Assembly: GCA_019454185.1 (NCBI GenBank)
Contig: CP075368.1
Span: forward strand, 372,001-436,000
Source: Phycisphaeraceae bacterium
GTDB taxonomy: Bacteria > Planctomycetota > Phycisphaerae > Phycisphaerales > UBA1924
Direction of reading: 5' to 3'
DNA: 64,000 bases
Shown here: in pieces, positions 28,174-36,370 of the stretch
Layout: the number at the start of each line of letters is the position of its first letter
Numbering within the stretch: position 1 is the stretch's first letter
Program-made: the position numbers and the translations under genes
The notes under the pieces: generated by a model
Told to the model about the DNA's origin: nothing
The model's input: only the letters and a program-made list of their open reading frames with translations
The model's database searches: none

Positions 28174-29727
28174 GTGTACCAGCTTCTCCTGACGCGCAAG
28201 TACCTCACGAGCAAGATCATGCCCCTTCTGGCGGCGATCGCGGTCGTGCTGTGCACGGCGATGGTGCTGATCACGTGGTCTGTCATGGGGGGGTTTCTGA
28301 AGAATCTGGTGAAGAGCGGGCGCACGATGATCGGCGACGTGGCGATCGTGTGGCCGAATGTGGGCTTTGCGCATTACGAGGATCTGATTGAGATGCTCGA
28401 GGCGGACCCGATGATCGAGGCGGCGTGCCCGATGATCGAGTCGTACGGGCTTGCGCATCTGCCGGGGGATCGGACGGAGTTGGTTGTCATCAAGGGTGTT
28501 GATGGCCCGTCGTTCGATCGTGTGACGGGGTACGCGGAGACGCTGTATTGGAAGCCGCTCGCGGCACCTCACCCGAAGGACAAGCAGCAGCGAGACTGGC
28601 GGAACCGGAGCCACGGGTTGTGGCAGCAGAAGTATCGGGATGGCCTGGGCCTGAAGGAGTATGACGCGAACACGGATCGCCAGGTCGGCGCGGCGGTTCT
28701 GGGGATTGAGGTCTCGGGGTACAACATCCGCGAGTTGTGGGGCGGGTACACGCCGGGCGTGGTGGTTGTGCCGCAGCCGGACGGGACGACTCGCGATGTG
28801 CAGGTGTTGATGTTTGATGAGACGATCACGCTGAACCTGCTGGCTCTGGACGGGAGCGGGCGGACGGTTGATACGAAGACGCGGAAGATTCCGGTTGCCA
28901 ATGAGTTTCAGTCGGGGTTGTACGACATCGACAAGCAGACAGTGATTGTGAACCTGGATGTTGTGCAGGACATGCTCAACATGGATCAGGCGGAGCGGAT
29001 CGATCCGGATGGGCAGGATGACCCGTTCAGGGTCGTCATCGATCCCGTGACGGGGCTCGAGTCGCTCGCGGCGGGGCCTGCGATGCTGATCGATCCGGCG
29101 CGGGTGACGACGGTGCTGGTGCGTGGTGTGGATTCAGAGGGGGATCCGAGACTGCTTGCGGAGCGGTGCAGGGAGATTTATGCGACGTTCGCGGCGAAGC
29201 ACGCGAGGGTGCCGCCTGCGGAGAACATCAGGATCTCAACGTGGGAGGATCAGAACCGGACGCTGATCTCGGCGGTGAAGAAGGAGACGGGGCTGGTTCT
29301 GTTCATTTTCTCGTTCATCTCGCTGACGGCGGTGATTCTGGTGCTGGCGATTTTCTGGTCGATGGTGAGCGAGAAGACGAAGGACGTCGGGGTGCTGCGT
29401 TCGATCGGCGCGAGCCGCTCGGGCGTTGCGATGATCTGGATCTCGTACGGTCTGGCGATCGGGCTGATGGGTTCTCTGCTCGGGGGCGCGTTGGCGTATG
29501 CGATCGTGCTCAACATCAATCCGATCCACGATTGGATGGGGGAGGCGCTGGGGCTGACGATCTGGGATCCGCGGGTGTACTACTTCGTGGAGATTCCGAA
29601 CGAGGTGGAGTCGGACAAGGCGGCGATCGTGATGCTGGGTGGTGTGCTTTCTTCGGTAGTGGGAGCGATGATCCCGGCGATTCGTGCGGCGTGTCTGTCT
29701 CCGGTCCGGGCACTGCGGTTTGAGTGA
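28174..29727 (+). CDS. FtsX/LolCE-type ABC transporter permease
   Basis: Membrane subunit of a MacB/Lol-type ABC system, 517 aa. The N-terminal helix (LLAAIAVVLCTAMVLITWSV) is followed by a large periplasmic domain of about 330 residues, then three helices (GLVLFIFSFISLTAVILVLA, VAMIWISYGLAIGLMGSLLG and AAIVMLGGVLSSVVGAMIPA) with the conserved TKDVGVLRSIGASRSGVAMI coupling motif and the closing CLSPVRALRFE. The GTG start (28174) gives the family's normal N-terminus VYQLLLTRKYL; a GTG at 28150 is less likely. It is 12 nt upstream of its ATPase. Probable role is lipoprotein or envelope-component extraction. Confidence 0.88.
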   Translation: MYQLLLTRKYLTSKIMPLLAAIAVVLCTAMVLITWSVMGGFLKNLVKSGRTMIGDVAIVWPNVGFAHYEDLIEMLEADPMIEAACPMIESYGLAHLPGDRTELVVIKGVDGPSFDRVTGYAETLYWKPLAAPHPKDKQQRDWRNRSHGLWQQKYRDGLGLKEYDANTDRQVGAAVLGIEVSGYNIRELWGGYTPGVVVVPQPDGTTRDVQVLMFDETITLNLLALDGSGRTVDTKTRKIPVANEFQSGLYDIDKQTVIVNLDVVQDMLNMDQAERIDPDGQDDPFRVVIDPVTGLESLAAGPAMLIDPARVTTVLVRGVDSEGDPRLLAERCREIYATFAAKHARVPPAENIRISTWEDQNRTLISAVKKETGLVLFIFSFISLTAVILVLAIFWSMVSEKTKDVGVLRSIGASRSGVAMIWISYGLAIGLMGSLLGGALAYAIVLNINPIHDWMGEALGLTIWDPRVYYFVEIPNEVESDKAAIVMLGGVLSSVVGAMIPAIRAACLSPVRALRFE

Positions 29728-29739
29728 TGGGGTTGTTTG

Positions 29740-30453
29740 ATGCCGTTGCTGGAAGTGCAGAATCTGCGGAAGACGTATCGCCTGGGGCGTGTGAGCGTGC
29801 CGGTGCTGCGCGGGGCTTCGCTTTCTGTTGAAGAGGGTGAGTTTGTGGCGGTTCTCGGGGCGTCGGGGTCGGGGAAGAGCACGCTGCTGCATCTGATCGG
29901 GGGGCTTGACAGCCCGGATCGTGCGGAGTCGGTGATCCGCTTTCAGGGCGAGTCGATTTACGGGATGTCGGCGGGCGGGTTGGACAGGTACCGCGCGAGA
30001 ACGGTCGGTTTCGTGTTTCAGTTCTACCACCTGCTGCCGGAGCTGAATGTTCTGCAGAACGTGATGATCGCTTCGATGGTGAGGCACGGGTTTGCGTTCT
30101 CGGCGCGACAGGCCGGGGTGCGTGCGCGGGCGACGGGTTTGCTCGAGGCGTTCGGGCTTGGTAGCCGCCTGCGGCATCGGCCGGCGGAACTCTCGGGTGG
30201 TGAGCGTCAGCGTGTGGCGATTGCGAGAGCGCTGATGAATGAGCCGCGGCTGTTGCTGGCGGACGAGCCGACCGGGAATCTGGATCGCAAGACTGGGGAT
30301 GCGATTCTGGATGCGTTGGGGAGGATCCGTGCGGAGAGCCGCCAGACGGTGATCATGGTGACGCATGATGCGCATGTTGCGGCGCGTGCGGACCGGGTGG
30401 TGAAGCTTGAGGATGGGTGCGTGGTGGCCGAGCACTCGAGGCCGTTGGTGTAG
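29740..30453 (+). CDS. LolD/MacB-type ABC transporter ATP-binding protein
   Basis: ATPase of 237 aa that partners the permease immediately upstream. Walker A is GASGSGKSTL, the Q-loop VGFVFQFYHLLPELNVLQNV, the signature LSGGERQRVAIARAL, Walker B LLLADEPTGNLD and the H-loop VTHDAHVA. The ERQR form of the signature and the short length match the LolD/FtsE/MacB group. The start ATG is at 29740. Confidence 0.92.
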   Translation: MPLLEVQNLRKTYRLGRVSVPVLRGASLSVEEGEFVAVLGASGSGKSTLLHLIGGLDSPDRAESVIRFQGESIYGMSAGGLDRYRARTVGFVFQFYHLLPELNVLQNVMIASMVRHGFAFSARQAGVRARATGLLEAFGLGSRLRHRPAELSGGERQRVAIARALMNEPRLLLADEPTGNLDRKTGDAILDALGRIRAESRQTVIMVTHDAHVAARADRVVKLEDGCVVAEHSRPLV

Positions 30454-30544
30454 ATTACGGGTTCGTGAGGGTGGCGAGGGATCGGGTTTGGTTTGGACGA
30501 CCTTTGTGGTTACTATCTTGGTCAGACTGGAGCCCTAGCGACCA

Positions 30545-31381
30545 TTGTCAACCGGCAGCGATCAACTCGGTTTTGCGATCTCCGACTTCAAGGTCGGGAG
30601 CCGCGTTCTGTACGGGCCTGAGGGGACGCCGATTGAGGCGAAGGTCGAGCAGGCGGGCACCGGCAGGCGTGTGGTGTTTCTGCACGGACTGGTCGGTCTG
30701 AACGATCACTGGGAGGATGTGGTCCGATCGATCCGTCACCGTGCGGCGTGCGAGATGCTGGAGATTCCCCTGTTGAGTCTTCGCGGGGAGGATTGCACGA
30801 TCCACGCTGTGACGGAGATGACGATCCGGTACCTGTCGTCGAATCCTGAGCCGTCGATTCTTGTGGGCAACTCGTTCGGCGGTCACGTGGCGTTGCGGGT
30901 TGCGATCGAGAGGCCTGATCTTGTGGCGGGGCTGGTGCTCGCCGGCGCGTCGGGCCTTCTGGAACGCACCATGGTGCGTGAGATTCAGATCCGGCCGTCT
31001 CGGGAGTGGCTGGGCGAGAAGATCGGCGAGCTGTTTCATGACCGATCGAAGATGCGTGAGGCGGATCTGGATCGGGCGCATCAGGAGTTGTCGGTTCGGG
31101 GCGGGGCGCGTGCGATGGTTCGGTTGTCGCGGACGGCACGTCGGAATCATCTCGGGCCGAAGATCTCTCAGATCTCGTGCCCGACGCTGCTGATCTGGGG
31201 CAGGCAGGACATTGTGACGCCGCCGGAGGCCGCGGAGGAGTTCCACGCGAAGATTCCGGACACGCGACTTGTCTGGCTGGAGCAGTGCGGGCATGCGCCG
31301 ATGATCGAGTGCCCGGCCGAGTTTGCGACGGCGATGAACGGGTTTCTGGACGAGTTCGATCGGCGCGAGAACGGGACCTGA
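30545..31381 (+). CDS. alpha/beta hydrolase
   Basis: Hydrolase of 278 aa. The oxyanion region is VVFLHGLVGLNDHW, the nucleophile Ser is in SILVGNSFGGHVALRVA, the acid is the Asp in LLIWGRQDIVTPPEAA and the base is the His in LEQCGHAPMIECP. The lid region (SREWLGEKIGELFHDRSKMR) resembles the MhpC/BphD-like group, but the substrate is not predictable. The start is uncertain: a TTG at 30545 has a weak GGAG 12 nt upstream, and no ATG lies before the HG motif. It is 91 bp after the ABC ATPase and 36 bp before the GH3-like gene. Confidence 0.85.
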   Translation: MSTGSDQLGFAISDFKVGSRVLYGPEGTPIEAKVEQAGTGRRVVFLHGLVGLNDHWEDVVRSIRHRAACEMLEIPLLSLRGEDCTIHAVTEMTIRYLSSNPEPSILVGNSFGGHVALRVAIERPDLVAGLVLAGASGLLERTMVREIQIRPSREWLGEKIGELFHDRSKMREADLDRAHQELSVRGGARAMVRLSRTARRNHLGPKISQISCPTLLIWGRQDIVTPPEAAEEFHAKIPDTRLVWLEQCGHAPMIECPAEFATAMNGFLDEFDRRENGT

Positions 31382-31402
31382 CAGTTTCGCTGGTCTGAGC
31401 CA

Positions 31403-31408
31403 TACGCT
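31403..31408 (+). promoter_or_regulatory. TACGCT -10 hexamer of the GH3-like gene
   Basis: TACGCT ends 9 nt before the ATG at 31418; no Shine-Dalgarno is present. Confidence 0.45.
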
Positions 31409-31417
31409 GACGCTGCC

Positions 31418-33097
31418 ATGACGAGCACAGAGGCCTCAACAGCAGAACGTGCGACTTCGGGTCGGGCGGTGCCGCCCGCACGGCTGACGTCGTTGATCGG
31501 TGTCGGACTGCAGGCGTATCTCCGGAAGCGCCGGCGACTGCTGGGCGATCGGGAGTATTGGCGAGCGCATACGGCTCGTCTGCAGCGGTTGCAGCTTCGG
31601 CGGCTGCTGAACACGGCTTCAGCGTGCGAGTTCGGGGCGGCACGCGGTTTTGGCAGGATCGGGCGGGCACCGGGGGAGGAGATGCTGCGGGCGTATCGGG
31701 GCGAGGTGCCGATCGCGGATTGGTACGCGTTCAAGGAGACGATCACGCGGATGCGTGAGGGTGGCGAGCCGGATCTGCTCTGGCCGGGCAGGGTGATGGA
31801 CTTTGCGCAGACGAGCGGCACAACCGCCGGCGACAAGTTCATACCGGTTTCAAAGGCGATGCTGCGTTCGAACTACCGAGCGTCGCTGGACATCTTCTCG
31901 CACCTGTATCGCTTCGGGGTGCCGACTTCGCGGCTCTTCGGTGGGAAGTGTCTGTTTCTCGGGGGTTCGAGCGATCTGGCTGTGAATGAGCACGGCATAC
32001 GGACGGGTGATCTTTCCGGGATCGTGACGCCGTTGATTCGCTGGCCGCTCTCGGAGATCTATGCGCCTGGGAAGCAGATCGCGCTGATGTCGCACTGGCC
32101 GAGCAAGATCGAGGCGATGGCCAGGGCGTGTCTTGAGATGGACATGAGGATGATCAGCGGCATGCCCTCGTGGGCGATCGTGCTGTTCGAGCGAGTGGTG
32201 CAACTGGACGCGGAGCGACGGGGCGGGAATCGTCGCACGATCCGCGAGATCTGGCCGAACCTCGAGGTGTTTGTCCATGGTGGGGTGAAGTATGCGCCGT
32301 TCGGCGGGCGTGTGCGTCATGCGTTCAGCGGGGCTCCGGATGGGGATGACATCCCGACGCGTTTCGAGCTGTATCCGGCTTCGGAGGGGTTCATCGCGAT
32401 GCAGGACACGCCGGGCGACCCCGGGTTGCGCCTGATGTGCGATACCGAGATTTTCTACGAGTTTGTGCCTCTTGAAGAGATTGATCGAGCGGACGCGAGG
32501 GCGTTTACGTGCGACCAGGTCGAGAAGGGGCAGCGGTACGTGGTGGTGATGTCAACGTGCGCGGGGTTGTGGCGGTACATCATCGGCGATGTTGTCGAGT
32601 TCGACACGATTCCGGGCGGTCCGGACGGCGAGGGCGGAGACGGCCCGTGCAGGTTGCGGATCGTGGGGAGGCATCGGCACTTCATCAATGCGTTCGGCGA
32701 GAACCTGATCGTGGAGCACATCGAGAACGCGGTCGCCGAGGCGTCGAGAGAGACCGGCGTTGTGGTGGGCGAGTTCACGGCTGCGCCGGTGTATCCGGAG
32801 GGCGGCCGGAGGGGCGGGTTGGAGCTGGTGGTCGAGGTGGATCGAGAGGCGTTCGCGCGTGATTCGGTGAGGTTCGCGGAGCGGTTTGACGCGGGGCTCA
32901 AGTCGCAGTGCGTGGACTATGCGACGAAGCGGACGGATGACCTCGGGATGGTGGCGCCGACGATCACGCCCGTTCCTGTGGGGACGTTCCACCGCTGGCT
33001 GGAAGCCAAGGGGAAGCTGGGTGGCCAGCACAAGTGCCCGCGCTGCGCGAATCATCGCGAGATCGTTGCGGGTGTGCTCGAAGCGGCGCGTGTCTGA
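31418..33097 (+). CDS. GH3-like acyl-adenylating enzyme
   Basis: Member of the GH3 (auxin-responsive promoter) family, 559 aa, related to the ANL adenylating enzymes. Plant members join acids to amino acids; bacterial members have unknown substrates. The ATP motif is FAQTSGTTAGDKFIPVSKAM, a second motif is RFELYPASEGFIAMQDTPGD, and the hinge region is LWRYIIGDVVEFDTI followed by GRHRHFINAFGENLIVEHIE. The C-terminal domain ends with KGKLGGQHKCPRCANHREIV, where a CPRC pair is unusual. It lies 36 bp downstream of the hydrolase. Confidence 0.88.
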   Translation: MTSTEASTAERATSGRAVPPARLTSLIGVGLQAYLRKRRRLLGDREYWRAHTARLQRLQLRRLLNTASACEFGAARGFGRIGRAPGEEMLRAYRGEVPIADWYAFKETITRMREGGEPDLLWPGRVMDFAQTSGTTAGDKFIPVSKAMLRSNYRASLDIFSHLYRFGVPTSRLFGGKCLFLGGSSDLAVNEHGIRTGDLSGIVTPLIRWPLSEIYAPGKQIALMSHWPSKIEAMARACLEMDMRMISGMPSWAIVLFERVVQLDAERRGGNRRTIREIWPNLEVFVHGGVKYAPFGGRVRHAFSGAPDGDDIPTRFELYPASEGFIAMQDTPGDPGLRLMCDTEIFYEFVPLEEIDRADARAFTCDQVEKGQRYVVVMSTCAGLWRYIIGDVVEFDTIPGGPDGEGGDGPCRLRIVGRHRHFINAFGENLIVEHIENAVAEASRETGVVVGEFTAAPVYPEGGRRGGLELVVEVDREAFARDSVRFAERFDAGLKSQCVDYATKRTDDLGMVAPTITPVPVGTFHRWLEAKGKLGGQHKCPRCANHREIVAGVLEAARV

Positions 33098-33212
33098 ACG
33101 ATCCGGATGCGTGTTGTAAAGTTGATGGTATTTGCTGAGTTCTCGGCCATCTTTCGCAGCCGGATGCTGTGTGCTCTGTTCAGAGGTGTACATCTGGGAA
33201 TGGAGCCGCGTG

Positions 33213-33413
33213 ATGGAAGCTCGTGCGCTTGTTTCGGTTGTTCTGGGGATCGTGCTCGGGTTTGTCGTGCTCGGGCTTGTGTTTCAGAGGTTCGAGGTGG
33301 TGGTGTTTGGTTGTCTTGTTGCTCTGGGCGGCTCCCTTGCGGCGATTCTCGGGTGTGGGAGCGGCGTACAAGGACGGCGTTCGCACTGCGAAAGGCACGC
33401 GAAAAGGGGCTGA
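33213..33413 (+). CDS. small membrane protein, hypothetical
   Basis: Possible protein of 66 aa with two hydrophobic helices (LVSVVLGIVLGFVVLGLVFQ and VVVFGCLVALGGSLAAILGC) and a basic tail (GRRSHCERHAKRG). A GGAG lies 7 nt before the ATG at 33213. No homologue is recognised; it fills the gap between the GH3-like gene and the DinB-like gene. Confidence 0.35.
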   Translation: MEARALVSVVLGIVLGFVVLGLVFQRFEVVVFGCLVALGGSLAAILGCGSGVQGRRSHCERHAKRG

Positions 33414-33435
33414 TCTTCCCGGTCGGTGCAGCACC

Positions 33436-33441
33436 TAGGAT
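33436..33441 (+). promoter_or_regulatory. TAGGAT -10 hexamer of the DinB-like gene
   Basis: TAGGAT ends 5 nt before the ATG at 33447 and no Shine-Dalgarno is present. Confidence 0.4.
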
Positions 33442-33446
33442 TGTGT

Positions 33447-33974
33447 ATGGAACAGTCGTCGGTTGGTTTGGTCGGGATTGCTGCGGTTGCGCTGCTCGAT
33501 CAGTGTGCCGCGTTCATTCAGTCGATTCCGGAGCGTGTGTACACGGCGGACGCGACGACGATCCGCGGCGGGACAATCGGGAAGCACGTCCGTCACTCGC
33601 TCGATCACTTTGCGGCGGCGTTGCACGGTCATCTAGGCAGCGAGCCGATCGATTACGACCATCGGGCCCGGAACGTGCCCATGGAGACCGAGCGCGAGTC
33701 CGCGCTTGCGGCGATCCGGTCGATGCAGTCCATGATCGCGTCGCTGGGAGAGGCCGAGTTGGGGTCTCCCGTGCGTATCCGCGTGATGCTGTCATCGGAT
33801 GGTGGGGATGCGGTGCTCGCATCGACGCTGGGGCGTGAGCTGGCGTTTGCGACGCACCACGCGATCCATCACAACACGATGATGAAGACGATCGCGGCGG
33901 AGTTCGGGCTGGAGGTCGGCGATGAGTTCGGCAAGGCCCCGTCGACGCTCAACTATGAGTCGTCGCGTCGTTGA
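33447..33974 (+). CDS. DinB-like putative metal-dependent four-helix protein
   Basis: Protein of 175 aa whose layout matches the DinB/YfiT four-helix-bundle superfamily: an early helix with the His of GKHVRHSLDHFAAALHGHLG, the typical IDYDHRARNVPMET strand-turn, and a last helix with the paired histidines LAFATHHAIHHNTMMKTIAA. These three His positions usually bind a metal. Members act as thiol-dependent enzymes or are uncharacterised. It is 10 nt upstream of the NRDE gene, probably co-transcribed. Confidence 0.7.
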   Translation: MEQSSVGLVGIAAVALLDQCAAFIQSIPERVYTADATTIRGGTIGKHVRHSLDHFAAALHGHLGSEPIDYDHRARNVPMETERESALAAIRSMQSMIASLGEAELGSPVRIRVMLSSDGGDAVLASTLGRELAFATHHAIHHNTMMKTIAAEFGLEVGDEFGKAPSTLNYESSRR

Positions 33975-33984
33975 GTGATTGATC

Positions 33985-34740
33985 GTGTGCACTGTCTCGA
34001 TTGTTGCTCTTGCTGGTGTGGGGCCGTCGTATCGGCTGGTGACCAGCCGCGACGAGCAGAGATCTCGCGCGCCGGGTGAGCCGCCGGCGTGGCGGACTTT
34101 GGGCGGGGTGCGTGTGTTGTCGCCTCGCGATCCGGTTGGGGGTGGGACCTGGGTCGCGACGACCGAGAGGGGTGTGACGCTGTGTCTCTTGAACGGGAAC
34201 CTCGGTCGGCCGGTTCCGCTTCCGAGGCGTGCGCGTTCTCGGGGAGAGCTGATCGAACGGCTGATCGGGCTTGACGCGATAGAGGCGATGATCGACGCCA
34301 CGCGAGGGGAGAGTCTGGATCCGTATCCGCCGTTCCGATTGGTCGCGATCGTGCCGGATCGGGGGGAGAGTGCCGGGGTGCGCATCGCGGATCTTTTCTG
34401 GGATCGGGCGGCTCCGGTTTGGACGCTCGACCATGCGGCACCGATCTGCTTTGTCAGCTCGGGGCTCGGGGACGACCGGGTTGTGCCGCGGCTCGGGCTG
34501 TTTGACGCGATGGTCCGGGGCGAGCCGCGTCCACCGGCGCAGGACGCGTTTCATGACCATGTGTGGCCGGAACGTCCGGAAATAAGCGTGCGGATGGCGA
34601 GGGAGGACGCAAGGACGGTGAGCATCACCGCGGTGACGGTTTTGTGCGGTCCGGATGGGGTGGTTCGTGTGACGCACGACTACCGGCCGGTCGCGGATGG
34701 TGTGGGCGGGGCTCTGGCATCCGGGCCTCACAACGGCTAA
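33985..34740 (+). CDS. NRDE/TANGO2-family protein
   Basis: Protein of 251 aa. Starting at the GTG 33985 it reads MCTVSIVAL, which puts Cys at position 2 as in the N-terminal-nucleophile NRDE (TANGO2/DUF833) family; starts further upstream would lose this. Further motifs are YRLVTSRDEQRSRAPGEPP (normally N-R-D-E, here S-R-D-E), SPRDPVGGGTWVATTERGVT and CLLNGNLG. In eukaryotes TANGO2 is linked to haem or lipid handling; bacterial roles are unknown. It follows the DinB-like gene by 10 nt. Confidence 0.8.
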   Translation: MCTVSIVALAGVGPSYRLVTSRDEQRSRAPGEPPAWRTLGGVRVLSPRDPVGGGTWVATTERGVTLCLLNGNLGRPVPLPRRARSRGELIERLIGLDAIEAMIDATRGESLDPYPPFRLVAIVPDRGESAGVRIADLFWDRAAPVWTLDHAAPICFVSSGLGDDRVVPRLGLFDAMVRGEPRPPAQDAFHDHVWPERPEISVRMAREDARTVSITAVTVLCGPDGVVRVTHDYRPVADGVGGALASGPHNG

Positions 34741-34771
34741 GGTCCATTCCAGACGCGCCACGCGAGCCCCG

Positions 34772-36370
34772 ATGCGAATCGCCCTGTTTCATTCCGACGA
34801 CCCGAATGACGTTGCGGACGCTGTTGCGCTCGGGCGGTCGCTGCGACGGCACGGGCATGATGTGCTGGACCTTGTAAGGCCGGCGGTCTTGGGGGCGTTC
34901 AGGGCTGGGGGGTCTGAGCAGGTTCGTGTCTGTGATTCGCGTCCGTCCGATGAGCAGTACGAGGGGGTGGTCGCGGCGTTTGCTCCGGATGCTTTCGCGG
35001 TTCTCGGGTCGGGGGCTTGGTCTCACATTGGCGAGTTGTCGGATCTTCATGGTGCCAGATCGCTCCTTGAGGGTGACCGCAACTGGGCGAGCCACAAGGA
35101 CCGGTGCGAGGGTGTGGAGAGGGCGTTGCTGGGTTCGGTCGGATATGGACGGAATCGCGAGGCGGATGAGCATCGCGAGATGCTGGAGGCGGAGGCGGCT
35201 GCGATCGATGCGGCGTGTTCGGAGGCGGTGACGAAGATCGCCATGGGGATCGAGAACGCCCGCTCGCTGCGCGAGGCGTCTCGGTTGATTCTCGCATTGC
35301 AGCATGCGATCGAGGCGCAGGCGATCGACGCGGCAGATCTGCAGACACAGTTGGATGCGAGAGCCGCGACGATCCGCGATCGAGACGCGCAGATCGCGCA
35401 GCTTCGTGCGCGGATTTCGGAGTTGGGGTCTGAGCTCGATCGGCTGCACAGAGTCGGGGCTGATCTGACCCTTGCGCACCAGGAGGTGGCGAGACTTCGT
35501 GATCGGATCAGGGCGCTTGAGGACGGCGGGGTCGCGGTGTCGCCCGAGGAGCACGCGGCTTTGATGTCGCGCCTGGCGGCGGCGGAGGCGGAGGGGGCCA
35601 GAGTCGCGGAGATCGGTGCGGAGTTGGAGCGGATGCATCGTGTGGCCGATCACGCGCAATCGCTGGCAACTGCGAGGGAGGCGGAACTGGCGGCGGCCCG
35701 CGCGCAGATCGAGGAGATGCGTGAGCAGGTGCGCGGGTTGCACACGCTCGGGGCGGAGCTTCATCGAGTTCATGGTGTTGCGGGCGAGTTGAGGGCGCAG
35801 CTGGAGATCCAGAGTGCCCGTGTCGGCGAGGCGATGGACGAGGTCCAGAGGGCTCGTCGGGAGTTGCGGGAGGCGGATGCGAATACCGCGGCAGCGAGGG
35901 CGGCAGCGCTCGTGGATTCGGCTCGTGCCGCGAGGATTGCTGAGGAATTGGCGCGGATGCAGCAGGCGGTGATCCAGTCGCAGGCGCGTGCGGAGACGCT
36001 GCGGAACGATGTGTCTCGCGCGAGGACGGACAGGGACGCGCTCGACGCGGTCGTGATCGCACGAGATGCGGAGATCGCGCGGCTCGTGAAGGAGGCGGCT
36101 GAGGCGAAGCGGGAAGCGGCGGCGGCGGTTGCCGCACGCGATCGGCAGAGGGCGAGGGCGGATGCGCTCGCGGCTGAGAACGTGACGTTGCGTCAGCGCC
36201 TCGGCGAGCTTCTTGCTTCGCGCTGGAGGAAGATCGGGCAGCGATTCGGGGTTGCGATGACGATGCCGTGGGAGCGTGAGATTCGCGAGGTCAAGCCGAG
36301 GGATTCGCGTGAGGAGATCGCTGGTGCGGGTTCTCGCGAGCCCGGCCGAAACGGGCAGGGAGGCGTATGA
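34772..36370 (+). CDS. coiled-coil protein with a GT-B-like N-terminus
   Basis: Protein of 532 aa. The first 100 residues (MRIALFHSDDPNDVADAVAL, GRSLRRHGHDVLDL) resemble the N-terminal Rossmann half of a GT-B glycosyltransferase. Residues 120-500 are a long Ala/Glu/Arg/Gln coiled coil with repeated words such as GAELERMHRVADHA and GADLTLAHQEVARLR. The tail is short and charged. Its TGA overlaps the ATG of the large glycosyltransferase by 4 bp (36367-36370), which suggests the two products act together, perhaps with the coiled coil as a scaffold or length-sensing part. That role is inferred. Confidence 0.65.
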   Translation: MRIALFHSDDPNDVADAVALGRSLRRHGHDVLDLVRPAVLGAFRAGGSEQVRVCDSRPSDEQYEGVVAAFAPDAFAVLGSGAWSHIGELSDLHGARSLLEGDRNWASHKDRCEGVERALLGSVGYGRNREADEHREMLEAEAAAIDAACSEAVTKIAMGIENARSLREASRLILALQHAIEAQAIDAADLQTQLDARAATIRDRDAQIAQLRARISELGSELDRLHRVGADLTLAHQEVARLRDRIRALEDGGVAVSPEEHAALMSRLAAAEAEGARVAEIGAELERMHRVADHAQSLATAREAELAAARAQIEEMREQVRGLHTLGAELHRVHGVAGELRAQLEIQSARVGEAMDEVQRARRELREADANTAAARAAALVDSARAARIAEELARMQQAVIQSQARAETLRNDVSRARTDRDALDAVVIARDAEIARLVKEAAEAKREAAAAVAARDRQRARADALAAENVTLRQRLGELLASRWRKIGQRFGVAMTMPWEREIREVKPRDSREEIAGAGSREPGRNGQGGV

